From Haliclystus octoradiatus (taxonomy: Eukaryota; Cnidaria; Staurozoa; Stauromedusae; Haliclystidae): a stretch of 64,000 bases of DNA. Made by a program: the position numbers and the translations under genes. Shown here piece by piece: positions 1-12,984 of the stretch. The DNA is taken from NCBI GenBank assembly GCA_916610825.1, contig OU744454.1, positions 11,411,178 to 11,475,177 on the forward strand, read 5' to 3'. Under the pieces are notes generated by a model. The model was not told where the DNA came from and searched no databases. It worked only from the letters and a program-made list of their open reading frames with translations. Positions within the stretch are counted from its first letter, which is position 1. Each line of letters starts with the position of its first letter.

Positions 1-274
1 TCAAATTTGAATTAACAAACCCACAATTGTTGTGGATATCATTTACCAGATCCGCATTGATTCCATTGCACATTCCGTTGATTAGACATTTTTGAATACA
101 GTTTAGCTGGGACATAGTAGTCGTAGTAAGAGTTTCAGTGAATCTGTTTTGCATTTGAAGATGCGTCGGAAAAATACGTCGCCGTGTCTTGTAATTAGCA
201 GTGTCGCAAAATCTACCGAATACAAGATTACAGAATAAGCCTCCATACAGCATCAAAAATAGTAAGACCTCCAT
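1..274 (-). CDS. Secreted PAN/apple-like protein, first coding exon (partial, runs off left edge)
   Basis: I do not recognise the gene itself. On the minus strand an ATG at 272-274 opens a frame that stays open to the window edge (91 codons). Residues 1-20 are a typical signal peptide: a run of Leu, Phe, Val and Gly that ends near LVFG. After it come Cys residues in the spacing C-x3-C-x5-C (NCIQKCLINGMC), followed by GINAD and then a CGFVNSN segment. This resembles the core of PAN/apple domains, which mediate protein or carbohydrate binding in extracellular proteins. The protein is therefore likely secreted or an ectodomain. I chose this ATG because the signal peptide begins there. The PAN assignment is an inference from a short fragment, and other Cys-rich folds are possible. 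The rest of the gene lies left of the window. Confidence 0.6.
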   Translation of the reverse strand, partial: MEVLLFLMLYGGLFCNLVFGRFCDTANYKTRRRIFPTHLQMQNRFTETLTTTTMSQLNCIQKCLINGMCNGINADLVNDIHNNCGFVNSNL

Positions 275-1576
275 TCGTCTTTGCAGTGGAATACGTCAGA
301 GTAGGTAAGTTCTCAACTTAAGCACTTCAGCGAACGCAGCAAACAGCCGTTAGCAGGATATATCAGAGACTATATGGTCTTAAATGAGAAAATAAATATT
401 ATAAATTTAGGTTTTCAATGCACCTGTATGCACCTGTTCCAAACATACAAAAATATCGACATGATGTATTGTACGATTCTCACTACTCTTGAGTACTGGT
501 CCCTCTAATACTTAGCAACCGCTGAAACATTGTAAGCTTCTCAATGTCTGATATCTATATAGGCTCTTCATGGGGAAGTACATCGGTATAAAATTTTGAA
601 AAAATAATGGGGAATCTGAAGACAGGTTCGCACAATATTTATTTAATCTCACGTCTTAGTTCTAGCAATATTTGAACAAGACAATCCAAAGGACATTGTG
701 AGCATAAATGTTCCGTAATTAATCAATTAAATCAATTCAATCACATAAATGTGATTTAGTAAAATATATATTGATAATTTCCCTAATTTAGCTTTTTCAC
801 AGGTTCCCAATGATAAGTCCCTCGAGAATTACTTGAATATTAAAAGATTGATAACCGGGGTGGTGTATTTTGAAAATACAATGATTGCAAGTATTGTTAT
901 ACCACATCAACATGACCGATGCGAAAAAGCTCCTTCGGATTCTTTCCTTGTTAATCTCCTTAAACCAGTTTTCCATAATTACTGGTTATGTTTTGAATAT
1001 TTTTATACTTCAGCAGTATCGTGTCACAAAATCTACGCGAGAGTTTTCAAGAACAAGAAATATATTCAGCTTATAGATCTTTATATTTTGTTAATTACTA
1101 AAATCCTAGTTCAAACTGTGACAGACCATTCTATTATATCAATTTATTCCCAACTGGTATACCGTCTATTGGTTATATAGATTCACTCCCACCTTGTACT
1201 GTGTGACAACATCATATACGCGTTTTAATTATTTTAACCGATTTCTTTTCAGTTTAGAATTTAACGTGGTTCACCAAAGTTGACTCCCTTTTGAATTTTT
1301 AGTAAGCTAGCCTCTCAATGGGGAATGAAAATATCTGAAAAATAATGGCGCCGGAAAAGCTTTGTATAGGTTTGATTTTTCTATTTTCGCTGTTGTATTT
1401 CAATTAAATTTATGGTGATGATAATATTAAATATAGCTACATGGATATTGTTGTCATTTACAAATTATATTGTTATTGGTAAGTTAGTGTGTATCTTTAA
1501 TTTCATTCTTTTGCACAAGCCATAAAGATTTCCGTTTGTAAACAAACAGTAAGTTGATTTGCCACTATATATTATT
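275..1576. other. Intergenic, no convincing gene
   Basis: This AT-rich stretch is the upstream flank of the PAN-like exon. Short open frames at 833-1180 and 885-1076 overlap in different frames. The second begins with a hydrophobic stretch, but no splice sites, homology or continuation support it. I see no RNA gene or clear repeat here. Confidence 0.5.
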
Positions 1577-4547
1577 ACTAGCAATGAGTGTGGTCCATAA
1601 TGGAGCTTTTATGATAAAACTTTCAGATCACTTATAATTAAACAATTGACTAAGCTGACTATCGCTGTATAATACGGAGTATGAACTCTGGAGGAGAACA
1701 TGAGACACAATACGTATTGAAACGGTGTAGCATTAATCAATACATCTTAATCATTCCTTTAATAAAAATTTAATTTATTTCACATCAATTGAGTCGATTG
1801 AAATGTATAATTTAACGTAGCTATATCTACATAGAAAAAACTTTATTTTATGTGCTGAAAGGAAGCCAGAACACATTAATTATTATAAATTACAAATATT
1901 CAGTCAAATTTCGAAATCTGAAACTATCCATAAAAAATCACCTCAAATCCGAACCGATCCGAAGACATAAAATATTAACCCGAAGCCGTCAAGGTGTGGC
2001 CGGTCAAACTCGTGGCATTGCATGCAATATATTCAATATTAAATTGATTTAGCTTCGACAAGACACATGGTCAACTAATTTCTGTTATTAACATGATCAA
2101 ACGATATCTTTTGTCAAACAATGATTTTGACTGCTTCATTATTAAAAAAAATAAGAAAAATCGTTGATAAAAAGTTGCCGAATGGCGGATTTGAACTGAC
2201 GACCCTGATATTGTAATACCAGAGCATTAACCAATAAGCCCCTGCCTTACTTACTGATATCGGCGCTTTGACTGACGTGATCAACAAACCTACTGCTTTG
2301 ACAACGTATTATTGAACAAGGCCGACACACGAGCTTGTAATTGAAAATCAAATTATATATATAATCTGAAACTATTATGATATGATAGTATATGAGCCTA
2401 TATATTTATGATCTTTGCAATCTCAGCAAGCAGGCCTGTGATTTTCATGGCAGTCTATCAAAATACTAAGAGTTCGTTGAAAATAAAATTTTGTAAGTAG
2501 AAAAAAGATGTGAAAAATTGGCCTGATAGTGCTTCTTGTTATCAAATTTTCCAGAATAATAGCATCAACATTCTTTTAAAAGGAAATAAAGTTCTATAAT
2601 AAATCGCTATACTAATTTGATATTGATATCATGTTACATTTTGTTGTCAATATTTCTACGCGCTATTTATAATACATTACAGATGTCGAATGAAAGAAAA
2701 GACGATTATGAATAAATTAATTATTTTGATAGAAAAACGAAAACAACTCATTTTGCCAGATTCGTGATATGAATATTTATTCAGAATTTATTGAAACGGA
2801 CGCGATGGTTTATAGAGTGGAAATGTTTAGTGCAGCTTCAAAGATATAAAATACCATAGCCGATGGTAGTATTTAAACTCTCATGTTATGATGTCTGATG
2901 AAAAGGATTCACTAATATAGAAAGTGTATCTACTTTACCATCCATTTGATCACGATATGAAATGATCATTTTTGTCAGCATTATTTCGAATAAAAGACAA
3001 TGTTTATTTTATTCTTATCGGGCTTATATTCTCCTTCGATAAAATATGGTTGTTAACTTATTCTTGATTGGTGTATTAACTCAGAGAACCCGCTGTTATG
3101 TATTTAAATGTTGTTCGGAGATTATGCCGCTCGTATAGTTTTTATTTGGATCTCATTCGGAAAATGGTAAGTTGTATTTTAATAAATATTGTTTGCTATG
3201 ATCGATTATTTCATGCAACCTTTTCGCTAAAGTTCTACCTTTAGAGTTCGCCATGCAACCTATTTTTGTAACACAAGGTTTGTTACACTCATCCAAACTG
3301 TATTAACTATTTAAAAATGTTTTTGAATATGTTTTTGTGCTTTTAATATCAAAGCAAAATTTTTGAACGCTGAAAATATTATAATTATTATAATTTTTCA
3401 CAAATCATACGCTCAATTCAATTTAACTTTGTTGAATTTGATATACCTGAAATTAACTTTATTAAATGTTGATCAACGATAATAACAAGACACCGCTATT
3501 TTTATTCTCGAAACTGTAGTCACATACTGTGTCTTATTCTTATAGCAAGTCAACAAAATGAAATTTTAATTTTAATCGATGCTTACAATTCCTTCGTTAA
3601 TTATGGAGGCAAAATCTGAAAATAAAAGCCTGTCTGCTCAAAACCAAATGATTCATATTTTTATATTAAATAATAAATTATAGAAATACTTTTGTGCAAT
3701 GCCTTGATTGATTCTGAACTCTGTAATTTTAGACTGTAGACAGATAATCTCTTCGAATTTTGAATATTTTTTCGAATTAGTCGAATGCCAACGTCATTTT
3801 GAAAATTCTTGCAAGTTAATTTGTTTTTATGCCCCGCGATAGATTATTCATTTCAAAACAGATTGTTTGCTCAGTGTTCTCACAAATTAAATATCAAAAT
3901 AGCCTTTTTAAACATGTAATGTTGGTATCTCGATTTTAAGAAAAGTAATGAACGGCATTTGGTGTCATTAATAAATTAAAGACCTATCTTGTTTCCTAGA
4001 CTAAAGAAGTCTGTTTAATTTTCATAGCGTTTGTGCCGCGCTATATGCATATTGCTGATATCACCATTACATGAAATAGGTTTACGTTTCTTTGATTTCA
4101 AAACATATTTTGTTCGGCCTAGTTATACATGTAATTCAATGTAATTCAGTATTTCGTATTGTTTTAATTATCATAAAACTGATTTAGTTTCAAGTTTCAC
4201 TTGTTCAAATCATTTACACGCAGCTTTTAAATTCATAGCGAATTATTTTTGTTCTGGAGAACTCAAATTGAATTCGATTTGGCTGCCCGCTAGATTATTG
4301 ACCTATTAAATTTTTCAAATATCTAAATTTGTTAATACAACGATATCAAATAAAGTATTAGATGAAGTATATTATTTAAAAACAACGTCACAGACCCTTA
4401 CTTTTCACACAACAAATTTGTTACTGTACACGGTTATCTCGACACAAATGTTTGCATAATTTTCCCGACAACGGATTATCCGTATTATTTCGCCAAAAAG
4501 ACGTACATAAGTCGCGGACAGACACAGAAATATCGAAATATAGAAAT
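1577..4547 (+). repeat. 3-kb repeat unit, copy A
   Basis: This is the first of three head-to-tail units that start at the landmark ACTAGCAATGAGTGTGGTCC. Copy A aligns with copy B along nearly its whole length, with scattered substitutions and small indels. It contains a short frame at 3099 (starting MYLNVVRR) that ends at a GTAAGT. It also holds a tRNA-like segment on the minus strand at about 2168-2260. Copy A lacks the stretch matching 4950-5045 of copy B. I find no recognisable protein domain. It could be a large non-autonomous transposon or a local segmental duplication. Confidence 0.85.
2168..2260 (-). repeat. tRNA-like segment inside 3-kb repeat (copy A)
   Basis: Read on the minus strand, the segment shows a pol III A-box-like stretch near GGTTAATGC and a B-box-like AGTTCAAATCC, about 45 bases apart. 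A T-rich run follows. The arms do not fold into a good cloverleaf, so this looks like a tRNA-derived SINE head rather than a working tRNA. Sister copies lie at 5226-5318 and 16307-16380. Confidence 0.5.
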
Positions 4548-7500
4548 ACTAGCAATGAGTGTGGTCCATTATGGACCTTCTATGATAAAACTTTCAGATC
4601 ACTTATAATTAAACAATTGACTAAGCTGACTATCGCTGTATAATACGGAATATGAACTCTGGAGGAGAACATGAGACACAATACGCATTGAAACGATGTA
4701 GCATTAATCAATACATCTTAATCATTCCTTTAATAAAAATTTAAGTTATTTCACATCAATTGAGTCGATTGAAATGTATAATTTAACGTAGCTATATCTA
4801 CATAGAAAAACTTTATTTTATGTGCTGAAAGGAAGCCAAAACACATTAATTATTATAAATTACAAATACTCAGTCAAATTTCGAAATCTGAAACTATCCA
4901 TAAAAATTTACTTTAAATCCGATCCGATCCGAAGACCTAAAATATTAACCCCGAATCTGACCCGATACGATCGGATCGCGTTCGGCTCGAATTCATAAAT
5001 CTTTATTGCAATATATACAACACTAATGTGGTGTTCACGAAATAACGCCGTCAAGGTGTGGCCGGTCAAACTCGTGGCATTGCATGCAATATATTCAATA
5101 TTAAATTGATTTAGCTTCGACAAGACACATGGTCCACTAATTTCTGTTATTAACATGATCAAACGATATCTTTTGTTAATTAACAATGATTTACTGCTTC
5201 ATATTAAAAAAAAAATTAGAAAAATCGTTGATAAGAGGTTGCCGAATGGCGGATTTGAACTGACGACCCTGATTTTTTTATACCAGAGCATTAACAAATT
5301 AGCCACTGCCTTACTTAATGTTATCTGCGCTTTGACTGACCTAATCAACAAACCTACTGCTTCGACAACGTATTATTGAACAAGGCCGCCCACGCACGTG
5401 TATTGAATTTCAAATTATATATATATAATCTGAAAATATTATGATATGATAGTATATGAGCCTATATATTTTTGATCTTTGCAATCTCAGCAAGTAGGCC
5501 TGTGATTTTCATGGCAGTCTATCAAAATACTAAGAGTTCGTTGAAAATAAAATTTTATAAGTAAAAAAAAGATGTGAAAAGTTGGCCTCATAGTGCTTCT
5601 TGTTATCAAGTTTTCCAGAATAATAGCATCAACATTCTTTCAAAATGAAATAAAATTCTATAATATATCGCTATACTAATTCAATATTGATACTATGTTA
5701 CATCTTGTTGTCAATATCTCTACGCGCTATTTATAATACATTACAGATGTCGAATGAAAGAAAAGACGATTATGAATAAATTAGTTATTTTGATAGAAAA
5801 ACGAAAACAACTCATTTTGCCAGATTCGTGATATGCATATTTATTCAGAATTTATTGAAACGGAACCGATGGTTTATAGAGTGGAAATGTTTAGTGAAGC
5901 TTCAAAGATATAAAATACCATAGCCGATGGTAGTATTTAAATGCTCATGTTATGATGTCTGATGAAAAGGATTTACTTATATAGAAAATGAATCTACTTT
6001 ACCTTGCATTTGATCGCGATATGAAATGATCATTTTTGTCAGAATTATTTCGAATAAAAGACAATTTATATTTTATTCTTATCGGGCTTAAATTCTCCTT
6101 CGATAAAATATGGTTGTTAACTTATTATTGATTGGTGTATTAACTCAGAGAACCCGCTATTATGTATTTAAATGTTGTTCGGAGATTATGCCGCTCGTAT
6201 AGTTTTTATTTGGATCTCATTTGGAAAATGGTAAGTTGTATTTTAATAAATAATGTTTGCTATGATCGATTATTATATGCAACTTTTTTCGCTTTTTATT
6301 TTTGTAATACAATTGTTACACTCATCCAAACTGTATTAACTATTGAAAAATGTATTTGAATTACATGCTTTTCTGTTTTGAAGTTGAAAGCCATTTTTGA
6401 ACGTTGAAAATATTATAATTATTATTATTTATCACAAATCATACGCTCAATTCAATTCAACTTTGTTGAATTTGATATACCTGAAATTAACTTTATTAAA
6501 TGTTGATCAAGGATAATAACAAGACACCGCTATTTTTATTCTCGAAACTGTAGTAACATACTGTGTCTTATTCTTATATCAAGTCAACAAAATGAAATTT
6601 TAATTTTAATCGATGCTTACAATTACTTCGTTAATTATGGAAGCAAAATCTGAAAATAAAAGCCTTGCTGCACAAAACCAAATGCTTCGTTTTTTTATAT
6701 TAAATTATAAATTATAGAAATACTTTTGTGCAATGCCTTGATTAATTCTAAACTCTATAATTTTATACTGTAGACAGATAATCTATTCGAACTTTGAATA
6801 TTTTTCGAATTAGTCGAACGCCAACGTCATTTTGAAAATTCTTGCAAGTTAATTTGTTTTTATGCCCTGCGATAGATTATTCATTTCAAAACAGATTGTT
6901 TGCTCAGTGTTCTCACAAATTATTTATCAAAATAGCCTTTTTAAAAGTGAAATGTTTTGTATCTCGATTTTGAGAAAAGTAATGAATGGCATTTTGTTTA
7001 ATTAATAAATTAAATTAAGACCTAAAGTCTCTTTAATTTTCATAGAGTTTGTGCCACGCTATATGTATTACTGATATCAACACTATTACATGAAATAGGT
7101 CTACGTTTCTTTGATTTCAAAACATATTTTGTCTGGCCTAGTTATACTGGTAATTCAATGTAATTCAGTATTTCGTATTGTTTTAATTATCATAAAACTG
7201 ATTCAGTTTCAAGTTTCACTTGTTCAAACAATTTACACGCAGCTTTTAAAGTCAAAGCAAAATATTTTTGTTCTGGAGATTTTAATTTGAATTCGATTTG
7301 GCTGCCAGCTAGATTATCGACCTATGAAATTTTTCAAAATCTCTCAATTTTTTAATGCAATGATATCAAATAAAATATCAGATTAAGTATATTATTTTAA
7401 AACAGCGTCATTGACCCATACTTTTCATACAACAAATTTGTTACTGTACATGGTTATCTCGACACAAATGTTTGCATAATTTCCCGACAACGGATTATCC

Positions 7501-7566
7501 GTATTATATCTCCACTAAGACGTACATAAGTCGCGGACAGACACAGAAATATCGAAATATCGAAAT
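4548..7566 (+). repeat. 3-kb repeat unit, copy B
   Basis: This is the second head-to-tail copy (period 2971 from copy A and 3019 to copy C). It carries the most complete version, including the CGATCCGATCC-rich stretch near 4920-4990 and a minus-strand tRNA-like segment at about 5226-5318. The short frame at 6162 (starting MYLNVVRR) is again present and is followed by a GTAAGT donor-like site. Differences between the copies in this frame are mostly amino-acid changing, which argues against protein selection. Confidence 0.85.
5226..5318 (-). repeat. tRNA-like segment inside 3-kb repeat (copy B)
   Basis: This has the same A-box/B-box arrangement as the copy at 2168-2260, with AGTTCAAATCC as the B box. 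A run of T residues lies just downstream on the minus strand, as at a pol III terminator. It does not fold into a full cloverleaf. Confidence 0.5.
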
Positions 7567-10046
7567 ACTAGCAATTAGTGTTGGTCCAGTAGCTGTACCT
7601 TGTGTGATAAAATTTTCAGATCACTAAATAGCAAAAATTAATAAACAATTGACTAAGCTGACTATCACTGTATAATACAGAGATTGAACTTTGGAGGAGA
7701 ACATGAGACACAGTACGCATTGACAAATAATCAAGACATATTAATCATTTCCTTCATAAAAATTTAATTCATTATACATCAATTGAGTCGATTGAAACGT
7801 ATAGAGGCAGCCGGTCAATTTTATGCATTTAACGTAGCTATATCCACATAGAAAAACTTTAATTTATGTGCTGGAAGGCAGCTAGAACACATTAATTATT
7901 ACAAATTACAACTGAGTCAAGTTTCGGAATCTGAAATTATCCATATAAAATCACTTCAAATCCGATCCGAGCCGAAGACGTAAAAACTCAACCAGAGTCT
8001 GACCCGATACCATCGGATCGCGATCGATTCGGATTAACAAATCTTTAATGCAATATATATATACCATCTGATAAGATTATCATATCATAGTATATGAGCC
8101 TGTGTATTTTTGATCCTAACAATCTCAGCAAACAGGCCGGTGATTTTCATGGCAGTCTATCAAAATACTAAGAGTTCGTTGAAAATAAAATTTTATAAAT
8201 AAAAAAAATATGTGAAAAGTTGGCCTCATAGTGCTTCTTGTTATCAAATTTTCCAGAATAATAGCATCAACATTCTATAATAAATGGCTATACTAATGCG
8301 ATATTGATATTATGTTACATCTTGTTGTCAATATTTCCACGCACTATTTATAATACATTACAGATGTAGAATGAAAGAAAAGACGATTATGAATAAATTA
8401 GCTATTTCGATAGAAAAACGAAAAACAACTCATTTTGCCAGATTCGTGATATGTATCTTTATTCAGAATTTATTGAAACGGACGCGACGGTTTATAGAGT
8501 GGAAATGTTTAGTGCAGCTTCAAAGATATTAAATACCACAGCCGATGGTAGTATTTAAATGCTCATGTTATGATGTCTGACGAAAAGGATAATTTACTAT
8601 GTAGAAAATGAATCTACTTTACCATGCATTTGATCACGATATGAAATGATCATTTTTAGCAGAATTATTTCGAATAAAAGACAATCTTTATTTTATTCTT
8701 ATCGGGCGTACATTCTCCTTCGATAAAATATGGTTGTTATTATTGATTGGTGTATTAAGTCAGAGAACCCGCTATTATGTATTTAAATGTTGTTCGGAGA
8801 TTATGCCGCTCGTATAGTTTTTATTTGGAACTCATTTGGAAAATGGTAAGTTGTATTTTAATAAATATTGTTTGCTATGATCGATTATTTCATGCAACCT
8901 TTTTCTCTTTTTATTTTTGTAACACAAGGTTTGTTACACTCATCCAAACTGTATTAACTATTTAAAAATGTTTTTGAATTATGTTTTTGTGCTTTTATAT
9001 TCAAAGCGAAATTTTTGAACGCTGAAAATATTATAATTATTATTATTTATCACAAATCATACGCTCAATTCAATTTAACTTTGTTGAATTTGATATACCT
9101 GAAATTAACTTTATTAAATGTTGATCAACGATAATAACAAGACACCGCTATTTTTATTCTCGAAACTGTAGTAACATACTGTGTCTTATTCTTATATCAA
9201 GTCAACAAAATGAAATTTTAATTTTAATCGATGCTTACAATTCCTTCGTTAATTATGGAAGCAAAATCTGAAAATAAAAGCCTGCCTGCTCAAAACCAAA
9301 TGATTCATATTTTCATATTAAATAATAAATTATAGAAATACTTTTGTGCAATGCCTTGATTGATTCTAAACTCTGTAATTTTATACTGTAGACAGATAAT
9401 CTCTTCGAACTTTGATTATTTTTTCGAATTAGTCGAACGCCAACATCATTTTGAAAATTCTTGCAAGTTAATTTGTTTTTATGCCCCGCGATAGATTATT
9501 CATTTCAAAACAGATTGTTTGCTCAGTGTTCTCACAAATTATATATCACAATAGTCTTTTTAAAAGTGAAATGTTTTGTATCTCGATTTTGAGAAAAGTA
9601 ATGAACGGCATTTTGTTTCATTAATAAATTAAAGACCTAAAGTCTCTTCAATTTTCATAGCGTTTGTGCCGTGCTATATGTATTGCTGATATCAACACTA
9701 CATGAAATAGGTCTACGTTTCTTTGATTTCAAAACATCTTTTATTTGGCCTAATTATACTGGTATTTCTATGTAATTCAGTATTTCGTATTGTTTCAATT
9801 ATCATAAAACTGATTCAGTTTCAAGTTTCACTTGTTCAAACAAATTACACGCAGCTTTTAAATTCAAAGCAAAATATTTTTGTTCTGGAGATTTCAATTT
9901 GAATTCGATTTGGCTGCCCGCTAGATTATCGACCTATGAAATTTTTCAAAATCTCTGAATTTTTTAATGTAATGATATCAAATAAAATATCAGATGAACT
10001 ATATTATTTTAAAACAACGTCATAGACCCATACTTTTCATACAACA
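7567..10046 (+). repeat. 3-kb repeat unit, copy C (shortened)
   Basis: This is the third head-to-tail copy. It begins at ACTAGCAATTAGTG and aligns with copies A and B, but it lacks about 380 bases, including the tRNA-like segment (the gap sits near 8050-8065). Similarity stops near 10046, before the terminal stretch containing TTACTGTACA. The frame at 8777 (starting MYLNVVRR) is retained. Confidence 0.8.
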
Positions 10047-10606
10047 ACTTTGTTGGTAAACAGAAAATTCAACAGGCTGCATGGAGTCATGCGCAGTAGC
10101 ATCCTGTCCCGTCTGATATTTTGGCCACATCTGAATTAAATCTGAATCTCGCACGATTGACTGACTGCCGTTTGATTTGTATTTCAAACTCAACTTGACT
10201 TTGAGATTTCTGATGGCGGCCAGAAAAATGGCGGTCTTGTCCGAAAGTAATGAGATGAAAGTTTCAAAATAACAGCTTTTGACAATAGTCATCGTCATAT
10301 AATATAATTTGTGTGGATACAAAGTTCTTATCCTGGTCATCGTAGAATTCCAGTACAGTTGATGTAATATTTATCAATTATATGCACGTCTACGTTGTTA
10401 CTTATCAACGAACAGTCTAACAGAGACAGAGTACACGGTGTATTTTTAAATAGCTAATATTGAATATTGGACAGGGTAAGGGAAGATATTTGAAAAATTA
10501 ACATGAAATATGGTGTAATCTAACTCAGCTTTGAATATTAAGATTTGATAATATCAATATAACATCAAAATATGAATAAATTGTACACATAGAATAGGCT
10601 AGTCTA
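10047..10606. other. Unique sequence after the 3-kb repeats
   Basis: A minus-strand frame of 106 codons (10020-10340) overlaps the end of copy C, begins in no recognisable context and has no detectable domain. I do not call it a gene. Nothing else is evident in this stretch. Confidence 0.4.
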
Positions 10607-10770
10607 TATTTTCTAAAGTCATTGCTCGTAGACTAGCCTACCTTCAAATCATAGTCTATAACCTACATTAATCAGAAAAGTAGAAGAAGGAGCTCACTCA
10701 ATCAAGTAAGGGCCAAGGTACTAACTGATGATAGATAGGCTTAGTGATCCACTGTCTTTGATCTGATATA
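10607..10770 (+). repeat. Left arm of a long inverted repeat pair
   Basis: The segment containing CTACCTTCAAATCATAGTC and TAGGCTTAGTGATCCACTG recurs as its reverse complement at about 15080-15225. The two arms (about 150-165 bases) enclose 4.3 kb without a supported gene. They may be the ends of a large decayed DNA transposon. Confidence 0.6.
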
Positions 10771-11659
10771 GTATTTATTAAATTACAAAAAGCTAACATT
10801 AATGAGCGACTATTATGGAAGAGCTCCACTACACACAGTATCTCAATTCAGTTGAAATCTAATAGTTATTGTTTTTAAAAACAACTTATCTGAAATAGTA
10901 AACAAACTTATCTATTTGTATTGTAGACTTTGCAACACTGAGCCAGAGTAAATGTTTGTGATATTGTTTAAAATCATAGAAACGTAGGCTACTTGCAGAA
11001 CAAAATCCTCTGATAAAGTGTTCCACCGTGGATATAGCACAGCTAATAAATGGATTCTTAACCACTTGCAGAAACAGGACAATTGTGGCATTTGGGACGA
11101 TTACTTTGTCATAATCCTTTACACCTTGCCTATAATAATTATTAATTAATATGTATCAACATGTGTGTATATGCATCAATATGAGATACTTACACAACAA
11201 TAACTAATGGACAATCTACAAGATTATAGGCTAAGCTAATTTTTGATTTATAAAGGGTAGGGCCCTACAAAGTTGAAAGAGACAGCATTCTGAGGTGATC
11301 AGTCAAGATAATTAAAATTTAAGCAACATCGGTAATCTTCATCAGGATGTCTCGTGATATTAAACTACCTCCTAGAAAATTATGTTAGACATACGGGAGG
11401 CTGAGAGCTTGACTGTACGTGGACATATGTTTTGTAGATTAAGCCTAGTAATCAGCAAAGAGAAATGTTAACTTTTCAATAGCAAATATGCCCCTAACAT
11501 GCCTTGGCAGAAATCATGAAACAATAGAGGGATGGTTTATATTTCGTGTAGGGCCTACTTCTGTGTGTGTACTCTTTTACTAAAAATATCATCATACATT
11601 TATGAAAATTGATGTTCTTCAAGCAAATATCAAAATAATGAGTTGAAGTTTAGAAATAG

Positions 11660-12120
11660 GCTAGATACAGTTGAAATCTGTGTATAGCAGCCAGCTATGA
11701 GAGGTAGATAAATTGATAATGTAGACTGGTAGCTCAATAGTAGAGTGCATGTAGTCCCTGTGGGAGACCAGGGTTTGATTCCTCATCGCATCACAAAATG
11801 TTTTTTTTTTCTATACGTACCAGTAACTTTCATGTAATAGAGCTCATTGTAATTTCAATTAGTTGATTATAAATTTGACTGCTGTTCAGACATTCATTCC
11901 CATGCAAACAATAAGCTTGAAGCTTATGTGGCTATTATTTAAAATGGCTATATATTTAAATTGTAAACTGCGAAGTGAAACAAAATTATCCCATCACACC
12001 ATTATATGCAGGTGGCCTTTATATGTAGGGTTGATTAGATAGAAAATACTATTTCAGGCATACCAAGAGTGACCACTGTAGACGGTTGGCTGTTGCATAG
12101 AGGTGACCACTATGAATTCT
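11660..12120 (+). mobile_element. Decayed TIR element (GACCACT family) split by a SINE-like insertion
   Basis: The flanks (11665-11720 and 12010-12115) together match the intact-looking element at 38071-38239: both have a GCCAGCTA-AGAGGTAGA left part and a GGTGGCCTTTATAT...GAGTGACCACT right part. Between them lie about 285 bases that start with a tRNA-like segment. This is a nested insertion. Confidence 0.6.
11722..12005 (+). mobile_element. tRNA-like SINE candidate
   Basis: The segment GGTAGCTCAATAGTAGAG resembles an A box and GGGTTTGATTCC resembles a B box, about 45 bases apart. A T-rich tract follows near 11800. It interrupts a member of the GACCACT element family. The exact ends and any target duplication are unclear. 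Confidence 0.45.
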
Positions 12121-12984
12121 GGCAAAGGAGCATGTGGCCATTGTTTTCAAATTAATTTTAATAAGACTAGGCGTTTGGCGTGGTCCTGGAATACTGTAGC
12201 AGAAAAAGCTACATGGGTGCAACCCTGGGCAGCACAATGCTGTACCAAAACCTTTGAAGGCATTGTTACTCGAGTCTTGTAGCTAATCTGTCTCCCCTAC
12301 TACCTTCTTTTAAGTCACTTCAGAATCAATCAAATGCATTTCTAATTTTGTACCGATTTTGTCTGAAACTCTCCTCTTACACCCCCTCTGAGTTTTGAAT
12401 CTCTCTCTTGTCACGTGGGTATTTTCAGTGTGCGTTGTTCAAGGTAGTCAAATTAGCCCTATTCACAAATATATTCATAAACAGGATAACAATAGTTATG
12501 GAGCAATTTCTCTTTGCCTGTATGGTCGAAATTAATTGAATTCATTTAACAACTATCAATTTACCAATCATGAATTAGAAAACGTTTCTGCACAACAGTA
12601 GTAAGTTTCACTTGATGTTTACATCTAGAAACAAGAAAGATTTTGTTTGGTGCCTTTGTTTTCCATCATTTCGAAACTGTGCTGACGTCTGGGAGAACCA
12701 ACAGTATGCAAAAACATCTTGATTGCCTTCATAATCTACTGAACAAGGATACATGGCATTGGTGTCATTTATATTATCGATGATTAGAAATAAAGTATAC
12801 GCTGAGTAAAGCTCGTGCTCAAGAATGTTTATAGAAGGTGCCTATTTAACTTGCGCTAGTGCAAGTTTCCCCGTCTGTTTTGATCCTCTCACAAGGCCCA
12901 TGGCTGCCACCTATTCTGTTGCTCTTTGGTTAATCCGTAAAAGTATACGCAAAATGCAGGCTGTGATAACAGTTCTTGAACTTT

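Noticed and set aside
905..1060. Decayed paralogue of the PAN-like exon (shared TAGATTTTG(C/T)GACAC)
   Set aside because: The match is only about 15 bases and the frame is closed on both sides, so chance is likely.
885..1076. Frame with a hydrophobic start as a second secreted protein
   Set aside because: The hydrophobic stretch is the only support. There is no donor site at its end and no cysteine pattern.
6162..6359. Short frame MYLNVVRR... with a GTAAGT donor, repeated at 3099, 8777 and 15571, as a gene family exon
   Set aside because: Differences between the copies change amino acids as often as not (for example W to R and R to H), and no partner exon or domain is seen. It is carried along by the 3-kb repeat.
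10020..10340. 106-codon minus-strand frame as a gene
   Set aside because: It straddles the end of repeat copy C, has no domain and no splice context.
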